Below are positions 6,448 to 10,968 of a stretch of DNA of 10,968 bases, piece by piece. The stretch is from Candidatus Omnitrophota bacterium (GTDB taxonomy: Bacteria > Omnitrophota > Gorgyraeia > Aquiviventales > Aquiviventaceae). The position numbers and the translations under genes are program-made. The stretch is from positions 1 through 10,968 of the forward strand of contig JACQRG010000056.1 in assembly GCA_016206565.1 (NCBI GenBank). Direction: 5' to 3'. Each line of letters opens with the position of its first letter. Position 1 is the stretch's first letter. The notes below the pieces were generated by a model. That model was not told the origin of the DNA. It searched no databases and saw only the letters and a program-made list of their open reading frames with translations.

Positions 6448-6474
6448 CTAATAAGGGGCATAAGGAGGGGAAAT

Positions 6475-6807
6475 ATGGGCAAGCGAATCGCTGGTCTGTG
6501 TGTGCTGGCGGCAAGCCTGCCGTTGGTGGCCGGGTGTTTTGGCGGCGGTGGCGGGGGCAGCGGTCTGTCCGGTTTGTTCGGGGGCGGCTCAAGCTCCGGC
6601 AGCGTGGCCGAGCTCTTCGGCTCCGACTCCGGTGACAGCGGATCCGAGTCAGTCATTCCGGGCTCCGGCGGCTCCGGCGGCGGGTTGGATGCGGTTGCCA
6701 CCGTGCACAGCCCTGAGCCGGCAAGCGTCGTGCTCTTCGGCAGCGGCTTGGCTGGTGTGGCGTTGCTGCGTCGGCGCCGCTCTGGTCGTCGTCGGCGGAC
6801 GTCCTAA
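6475..6807 (+). CDS. Small Gly/Ser-rich PEP-CTERM protein with a lipoprotein signal
   Basis: The protein has 110 residues and a strong ribosome site, AAGGAGG at 6462-6468, six bases before the ATG. Residues 1-20 form a lipoprotein signal ending in a good lipobox, LVAG before Cys21. The mature part (21-75) is almost all Gly and Ser with some acidic residues, so it is probably unstructured. The C-terminus is a complete PEP-CTERM sorting signal: PEP at 80-82, a hydrophobic segment at about 84-98 and an Arg-rich tail (99-108). PEP-CTERM tails are cut by exosortase, and an exosortase is encoded two genes downstream, so this is its likely local substrate. A lipid anchor and an exosortase signal on one short chain is unusual. 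Being low-complexity, it has no readable enzymatic role; a structural or matrix role is inferred. Confidence 0.88.
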   Translation: MGKRIAGLCVLAASLPLVAGCFGGGGGGSGLSGLFGGGSSSGSVAELFGSDSGDSGSESVIPGSGGSGGGLDAVATVHSPEPASVVLFGSGLAGVALLRRRRSGRRRRTS

Positions 6808-6857
6808 GGCACCGCGTTTCGCCTAACCGTCTCTGCGTTTGCCAAAGGCAGGGGGCG

Positions 6858-8588
6858 GTGGGCCGTGCGCGATTGATGCAGGCCGCCTGGCTGGCGTGGC
6901 GAGACGGGGCGCGGCTGTTGCGCTCCCAGCGCAGGCTGTGGTTACCCTTCCTGGTGACCTGTGCAGTGGAAGCGCTTCTCCTGGTCGTGTTGTGGCTCGC
7001 ACCCCATCCTCCGTTTTCCACCGTCCTCGCTCCCGCAGTCCAGTTCTTCTTCGGTCCGCAGGTGCTCCACTACCCGCTCCACCTCTGGTTTCTCTACGAC
7101 GCCATGCGGTACACCGCGGTGGCCTCGGCGCTAGTCGTCGGGGCATTTCTGGGCGGCGTGGCGTGCGCGATGGTCGCGCAGGCGCACCAGGGGTACCGCG
7201 TGTCGCTGCGTGAGAGCCTGGTCAGCGGGCAGGTGCGCTATGGGCGCATGACCCTGCTGTGGCTCCTGACCTGGGCCCTGGCTCAAGGCGCGGTGGAGCT
7301 GGCGGTGCGCGCCGCGCCGCGGCCTCTCATCAGCCTGTGGGCCGGCCTGGCCGCCGGCCTCCTCGCGCAGGCGCTTGTCAGCTATGCGATTCCCATCGCG
7401 GTCTTTGAAGGCTGCATCTGGCGCCGCGCGCTGTGGCGCAGCCTGCGCGAGACCGCGCGGTATCCCTGGAGCACGCTCGCCATCACCGTGCCGCCGGTGA
7501 TGGCGGTGAACCTCTTCGCGGCATGGGCCTCGCCCGACCGGGCGGCGCGCTGGATGCTCCAGACCGATCCGGAGGTGGTCCTGGTCTTCATCGCGGGCCG
7601 GCTGCTGCTCTGGCTGGCGGCGGACGCCCTCTTGCTCGTGGGCCTCTGCCAGCTATGGTGGCTCCACCGCGCCGTGCCCCGGGCGGCTGCGTCCGCGAGA
7701 CCCCGGCTGCTTTCCGCGGCCGCCGGCGCAGCGCCGCTGGGGCTGGCGGTGCTGCTGCTGACCGGCGGGTGCAGCGCCGCCTACGACGGCGAGCGGCTGT
7801 ACTGGAAGGCGCAGCGCGTCCAGGACGACATCATGAAGCATCCCTCGCAGACCACGCCGGCGCAGTTCTCGCGCGCCGTCGAGGCGTTTGAGCGCGTCAC
7901 GCAGCAGACCCCCGGCACCAGCTGGGCGGCGCGCGCGCACCTGGCCATCGGGTCGCTCTACGCCATGCAGCGCCGGTACGACGAGGCCCGCACCGCCTAC
8001 GGCCTGGTGCCGCAGAACTACAACCGGCAGCAGGACCTAAGCCTGCAGGCCCGCGTGGCCATCGCCAAGACCCACGAGGCGCAAGAGCAGTGGGCCGAGG
8101 CCGTCGCCATGTATCGGGACATCAGCGAGTACCATCCTTGGGCCCAGCTGGGCCTGGAAGCGCCGTTGTACGTGGCGGCGACCTACGAGAAGCGCGGCGA
8201 CGCCCAGGAGGCGCAACGCGCCTACCAGCGGGCCATCGGGATCTACCAGCACTGGATCCCGCAGGCTCCGAGCGAGGAGTTGGCCGCACAGGTGCGCCTG
8301 TATCTCGCGCTGGCCTACCAGCGGCTGGGCCGATGGGATGAGGCGATCAAGGTGCTCAGGGAGCTGGCCTCGGCCAAAGGGATCAATCGTCCGATGATCC
8401 TGCTGGCCCTGGGCTCCATCTACCAGATGAAGCTGCGCGATCCGGAGCAAGCCAAGGCCGCGTACCTCCAGCTGCTCGAAGAGTTCCCCGAGCATGAGCT
8501 CTCCGGTGCTCCCGGCAGCCCGCTGGAGCGGTTGGGCATGCCGACGCCGGCGCCCGCCGCGCCGACACCGCCGGCCGGAGGCCCATGA
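6858..8588 (+). CDS. Fusion of a multi-pass membrane domain with a TPR lipoprotein-like domain
   Basis: The protein has 576 residues from a GTG start; an ATG at 6876 is an alternative, and neither has a clear ribosome site. Residues about 28-265 hold six predicted membrane helices (28-48, 85-108, 131-150, 157-182, 204-224, 238-265); I do not recognise this domain. Residues 284-305 are a hydrophobic segment ending in LTGGC, a textbook lipobox with Cys305, followed by AAYDGERLYWKAQR. Residues about 330-545 are tetratricopeptide-like repeats (for example the helix pairs at 357-382 and 477-503), and the tail is Pro/Ala-rich. The second half looks like a free TPR lipoprotein joined in frame to the first. 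If the lipobox segment is a seventh helix, the TPR part lies in the periplasm, where it could scaffold EPS or exosortase partners. The stop overlaps the exosortase start (ATGATG). Function is unknown. Confidence 0.8.
   Translation: MGRARLMQAAWLAWRDGARLLRSQRRLWLPFLVTCAVEALLLVVLWLAPHPPFSTVLAPAVQFFFGPQVLHYPLHLWFLYDAMRYTAVASALVVGAFLGGVACAMVAQAHQGYRVSLRESLVSGQVRYGRMTLLWLLTWALAQGAVELAVRAAPRPLISLWAGLAAGLLAQALVSYAIPIAVFEGCIWRRALWRSLRETARYPWSTLAITVPPVMAVNLFAAWASPDRAARWMLQTDPEVVLVFIAGRLLLWLAADALLLVGLCQLWWLHRAVPRAAASARPRLLSAAAGAAPLGLAVLLLTGGCSAAYDGERLYWKAQRVQDDIMKHPSQTTPAQFSRAVEAFERVTQQTPGTSWAARAHLAIGSLYAMQRRYDEARTAYGLVPQNYNRQQDLSLQARVAIAKTHEAQEQWAEAVAMYRDISEYHPWAQLGLEAPLYVAATYEKRGDAQEAQRAYQRAIGIYQHWIPQAPSEELAAQVRLYLALAYQRLGRWDEAIKVLRELASAKGINRPMILLALGSIYQMKLRDPEQAKAAYLQLLEEFPEHELSGAPGSPLERLGMPTPAPAAPTPPAGGP
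8577..8581 (+). promoter_or_regulatory. Shine-Dalgarno GGAGG for the exosortase
   Basis: GGAGG lies inside the end of the TPR gene, three bases before the ATG at 8585 and six before the second ATG at 8588. The spacing favours 8588, which would shorten the protein by one Met. Both starts lie at the TGA of the upstream gene, so the two are translationally coupled. Confidence 0.6.
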
Positions 8589-9451
8589 TGGCCTCGCGCC
8601 GCCAGGTCAACCAGGTCGAGTGGGGTATTCTCTTCGGCATGGCGCTGCTCGCACTCTTCCGGCCGACCCTGGAGTGGATGGCCACGCGGTTCGATGCGCC
8701 GGATTCGTTCTATTCCCACGGCTGGCTCGTGCCCCTGGCCAGCGCCTGGCTCATCTGGCAGCGCCGGCCCCAGCTGCAGGCCTGCCGCTTGCGCCCCACG
8801 TACGTCGGCCTGTGGCTGCTGGTGCCGATGGCCGTCCTGCACGTGATGGCGGCCTGGCTGCGGGTGCACTTCGTCTCCGGGTTCGCCCTGGTCGGGGCCA
8901 TCTGGGCGCTGGTCTGGACGTTGTGGGGGCGGCAAGCGCTCTGGGCGCTGCGCGCGCCGCTGCTGTTTCTGCTCTTCATGGTGCCGCTGCCGGGCGTGCT
9001 GTTGATCGCCGTCAGTTTCCACATGAAGCTGGCGGCGGCCTCGGTCGCCGCGCACGTCGTTCAGGCCTTCGGCATTCCCGCCGCCCAGGCCGGCTCCACC
9101 ATCCGCGTGCCCGGGGGGATGTCCATCATCGTGGATGATACCTGCAGCGGCTTGCGGTCGCTCATCAGCCTGCTGGCCCTGGCCATCCTGTGGACCTGCA
9201 GCCTCTCCCTCGCCGCGCCGCGCTGGCACCGGCTGCTGCTTGTGCTGGGGGCGGTGCCCATCGCCCTGCTGGCCAACATCGTGCGCATCGTCGTGCTCAT
9301 TCTGCTGGCGGTCGTGTACGGGCCGCGGGCGGCGGAGGGCTTCATCCATTACGGGTCCGGGCTCGTGGTCTTCGGCGTGGCGTTGCTCGCCCTGGCGGGG
9401 TTGAGCAAACTCCTGCAGCGATGGTCGCGCGCATCTTCAGCCCTCGCGTAA
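8585..9451 (+). CDS. xrt: Exosortase (exosortase/archaeosortase family transpeptidase)
   Basis: The protein has 288 residues and about eight membrane helices. Exosortases are inner-membrane cysteine enzymes that recognise PEP-CTERM tails and cut or transfer the protein at the cell surface. All three active-site positions are present: Cys187 in DDTCSGLRS, Arg234 in ANIVRI and His255 in IHYGSG. The family hallmark YSHGWLVP appears at 43-50. The gene begins at the stop of the membrane/TPR gene and overlaps the start of the EpsI gene by 31 bases, so the three form one unit. The PEP-CTERM gene at 6475 supplies a likely substrate. I cannot place it in a numbered subtype; the attached EpsI suggests the EPS-linked type. 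No odd residues were seen. Confidence 0.95.
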   Translation: MMASRRQVNQVEWGILFGMALLALFRPTLEWMATRFDAPDSFYSHGWLVPLASAWLIWQRRPQLQACRLRPTYVGLWLLVPMAVLHVMAAWLRVHFVSGFALVGAIWALVWTLWGRQALWALRAPLLFLLFMVPLPGVLLIAVSFHMKLAAASVAAHVVQAFGIPAAQAGSTIRVPGGMSIIVDDTCSGLRSLISLLALAILWTCSLSLAAPRWHRLLLVLGAVPIALLANIVRIVVLILLAVVYGPRAAEGFIHYGSGLVVFGVALLALAGLSKLLQRWSRASSALA

Positions 9452-10056
9452 TCGCCCTGCTCGTGCTCCTGGGGGCGGCCTGGCTGGTCTGGCAGGGGGC
9501 CGCGCCGGCTCAGGCGAATGCCCCCATGGCCGCCGCCGGGGGCGGGATGCCGTCGGCGCTGCCCGGGTGGCAGGTCGAGGCGCTGCCGGCGGATGCCCGC
9601 AGCCTCCAACTGCTCGAAACCGACGACGTCATCCTGGCCAAGTACCGCCTCGGCGAGCAGCCGCCGGTGTGGCTGGTGCAGGTGGCGGGTTTCGGCAACC
9701 GCGCGGCGTTCCATCCGCCGGAGCTCTGTTTTGTCGGCAGCAACTTCGAGGTCCTGGCGCGCGGCCCGCTGACCGTGGACGTCCACGGGCGGCCCCGCCG
9801 CCTCATGCGCCTGGTCGTGGGCCGGGGCAAGGACCGCATGGAAGCCTGGTACTGGTTCACCGCCGGCGAGCGCGTCACCCCGAGCTACTACCGGCAGCAG
9901 CTCTGGCTGGTGGCCGACACCCTGCGCGGCCGGCCGGCGTCCGGCACCCTGGTGCGGATTTCCACCCCGCTGGACAATCCGGCGCAGGCCCGGGAGCGCC
10001 TGTTGTCGTTCATGGGCGCATTGATGCGCCAACGCGACACGACCCCTGATGCATAG
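9421..10056 (+). CDS. epsI: EpsI, exosortase-associated EPS protein
   Basis: The protein has 211 residues when started at ATG 9421; a longer frame from 9190 only lies inside the exosortase and is rejected. It has a single N-terminal membrane segment (about 9-25) and an extracytoplasmic domain. The EpsI domain hallmarks are visible: HPPELC at 98-103 and a later aromatic strand with WYW (143-145). In many genomes EpsI is either the C-terminal domain of the exosortase or encoded just after it, and it is needed for EPS export. Here it is separate but overlaps the exosortase gene by 31 bases with no ribosome site of its own, which fits coupled translation. Its precise biochemical role is not established. 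It is the last gene of the exosortase unit; no terminator is visible after it. Confidence 0.88.
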   Translation: MVARIFSPRVIALLVLLGAAWLVWQGAAPAQANAPMAAAGGGMPSALPGWQVEALPADARSLQLLETDDVILAKYRLGEQPPVWLVQVAGFGNRAAFHPPELCFVGSNFEVLARGPLTVDVHGRPRRLMRLVVGRGKDRMEAWYWFTAGERVTPSYYRQQLWLVADTLRGRPASGTLVRISTPLDNPAQARERLLSFMGALMRQRDTTPDA

Positions 10057-10082
10057 ACAAGTGTTGAGCCTGTCTCCGGCGC

Positions 10083-10111
10083 TTGACGTGCCCAAGAAAG
10101 TGTGGTATCGT
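10083..10111 (+). promoter_or_regulatory. Sigma-70-like promoter of the kinase gene
   Basis: TTGACG (10083-10088) and TATCGT (10106-10111) are separated by 17 bases, with TGG before the -10 (an extended -10). The start of transcription would lie near 10118, about 50 bases before the ATG at 10169. It implies that the kinase is expressed independently of the exosortase unit. Confidence 0.65.
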
Positions 10112-10168
10112 CCCAGTCCTCTCATTCGCAAGCGCGCGTCCCGTCCGGTACGTCTCATAAGGAGTCGA

Positions 10169-10968
10169 ATGGAGCAGGGCTCCCGACACTTTGACGAGTG
10201 GGAACAACTCTTTGCCGTGGCCCCCTGCGGCCTGGTGCTGCTGGACCGCCATGCGGCGATCCGGCACCTGAACGCGGCGGCGGCCAAGCTCTTGGGGGTG
10301 GACGCGCAGGCGTCCCTGGGCCGGCCGCTGGTGGAAGTCTTGCCCGCCTGGAAGAACACCTCGTTCCACGCCAGCCTGCCCTCCTTGCTGGGTGCGCAGT
10401 CCACGTTCGAGGCCATCGAGTTCGAGGTGCCCGGTCCGCCGGGCCTGATCCTGCGCCTGCAGGCGGCCTATGTGCCCAACGGCTCGCAGCACGCCAAGGG
10501 CGTGCTGCTGTCGCTGACCGAGCACACCGAGGTGGCGACGCTGGAGCGGCGCCTGCAGCGCGCCGAGCACCAGGCCTCCATCGGCAAGCTCGCGCGCGGC
10601 ATCGCCCATGAGCTCAACAGCCCGCTGGACGGCGTGCTGCGCTACGTCCACCTGGCCCTCGAGCAGCTCACGGAAGACTCGCCGGTGCGCGAGTACCTCG
10701 TCCACGTCAAGGAAGGCCTGGACCGGATGGTGCGCGCGGTCAGGGCGTTCCTCGAATTCTCCCGGCAGGTCACCACGCCGGTCAACCGGCTGGCGAACCT
10801 CAACCAGCTGGTGGAGGATGCGCTGCTCTTGGTCCAGCACCGGGCCAAGTTCCAGCAGATCCGCGTCGTGAAGCAGTTCAACCCGTCGCTGCCTGAGGTC
10901 TTGGACGGCGGCCTGCAGCACGCGATCGTGAACCTGATCAAGAACGCCTTCGATGCCATGCCCCGCGG
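10169..10968 (+). CDS. PAS-domain sensor histidine kinase (3' end outside window)
   Basis: Start ATG 10169 follows AAGGAG at 10159-10164. About 266 residues are visible and the frame runs off the window. Residues about 8-118 form a PAS domain (LFAVAPCGLVLLDRHAAIRHLNAAAAKLLG). A coiled linker (about 119-135) leads to a HisKA dimerisation domain with the H-box GIAHELNSPLDGVL, phosphorylatable His147. The N-box of the ATPase domain, NLIKNAFDAMP (255-265), is intact with Asn259; the G-boxes lie beyond the edge. There is no signal peptide or membrane helix, so it is cytoplasmic and may sense a soluble or redox signal. The form is NtrB-like, the kinase type that usually serves NtrC-type, sigma-54-dependent regulators. 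That suits the two sigma-54 promoters in the window, but the partner regulator is not visible, so the link is inferred. Confidence 0.9.
   Translation, partial: MEQGSRHFDEWEQLFAVAPCGLVLLDRHAAIRHLNAAAAKLLGVDAQASLGRPLVEVLPAWKNTSFHASLPSLLGAQSTFEAIEFEVPGPPGLILRLQAAYVPNGSQHAKGVLLSLTEHTEVATLERRLQRAEHQASIGKLARGIAHELNSPLDGVLRYVHLALEQLTEDSPVREYLVHVKEGLDRMVRAVRAFLEFSRQVTTPVNRLANLNQLVEDALLLVQHRAKFQQIRVVKQFNPSLPEVLDGGLQHAIVNLIKNAFDAMPR

Larger units (their letters stand above)
6131..6474. other. Divergent control region between the PilZ operon and the PEP-CTERM gene
   Basis: These 344 bases hold no gene that I can support. They contain the minus-strand promoter (6167-6196), a short inverted repeat CGACAG/CTGTCG (6285-6301) about 131 bases upstream of the second sigma-54 element, a run of six T at 6279-6284, a small GAGTT/AACTC hairpin (6364-6377) and the sigma-54 promoter (6432-6447). 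The right half is distinctly AT-richer than the genes around it. The 10-mer AGTTCTTTAA occurs here at 6365 and also upstream of the other sigma-54 promoter at 3836. Confidence 0.7.

Noticed and set aside
8635..8649. GGCATGGCGCTGC, a possible third sigma-54 element
   Set aside because: The GG and GC doublets are 9, not 10, bases apart and it lies within the exosortase coding sequence.
8420..9349. Long open frame of 309 codons on the minus strand
   Set aside because: It is antisense to the exosortase and very rich in Gln, Gly, Arg and His; the exosortase frame carries all catalytic residues.
9190..9420. 77-codon extension of the EpsI frame
   Set aside because: It lies inside the exosortase gene and is Ala/Gly/Arg-rich; the membrane segment of EpsI begins right after ATG 9421.
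1..10968. tRNA, rRNA, CRISPR array, insertion sequence or prophage signs
   Set aside because: No repeat-spacer pattern, transposase motif, terminal repeats or cloverleaf-like sequence was seen on reading the window.

Overview
The window is GC-rich and tightly packed, and reads as part of an exopolysaccharide (EPS) and exosortase/PEP-CTERM surface-assembly locus of a Gram-negative bacterium. The Gram-negative call rests on an exosortase with an EpsI partner, a PEP-CTERM protein, lipoboxes, a PilZ protein and sigma-54-type promoters. The phylum cannot be fixed from the sequence. The mix would suit an environmental EPS producer, for example from Proteobacteria, Nitrospirota or Omnitrophota, but that is only a guess.

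Layout. (1) 1-3690, + strand: four stop/start-coupled genes. They are the 3' end of a probable heparinase II/III-like protein, a secreted alpha/alpha-toroid protein resembling polysaccharide-degrading enzymes, a NodB-type polysaccharide deacetylase and a membrane family 2 glycosyltransferase. (2) 3691-3967: an AT-richer control region with inverted repeats and a near-consensus sigma-54 promoter. It is followed by a WcaJ/PglC-type initiating sugar transferase (3968-4669) and a strong intrinsic terminator (4699-4738). (3) 4770-6130, - strand: a two-gene operon of a PilZ c-di-GMP-binding protein and a FeeM-like acyltransferase of the PEP-CTERM-associated type, read from an extended -10 sigma-70-like promoter. 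(4) 6131-6474: a divergent control region holding that promoter on one strand and a second sigma-54 promoter on the other. (5) 6475-10056, + strand: a small Gly/Ser-rich protein with both a lipobox and a PEP-CTERM tail, a fused membrane/TPR protein with an internal lipobox, the exosortase, and EpsI. (6) From 10169 to the window end: a PAS-containing histidine kinase with its own sigma-70-like promoter, cut off by the window edge.

How it may work together (inference). The sugar transferase loads the first sugar on the lipid carrier and the GT2 enzyme adds to it. The deacetylase and the toroid/heparinase-like proteins trim or modify the polymer. The exosortase and EpsI process PEP-CTERM proteins at the envelope, PilZ gives a c-di-GMP input, and the acyltransferase makes or attaches an acyl product. 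The two sigma-54 promoters share the core TGGyAyG-N4-CTGCT and sit before the sugar transferase and the PEP-CTERM gene. This suggests that polymer initiation and the exosortase substrate are switched on together by a sigma-54 activator. The kinase at the right edge is a natural candidate for the upstream sensor.
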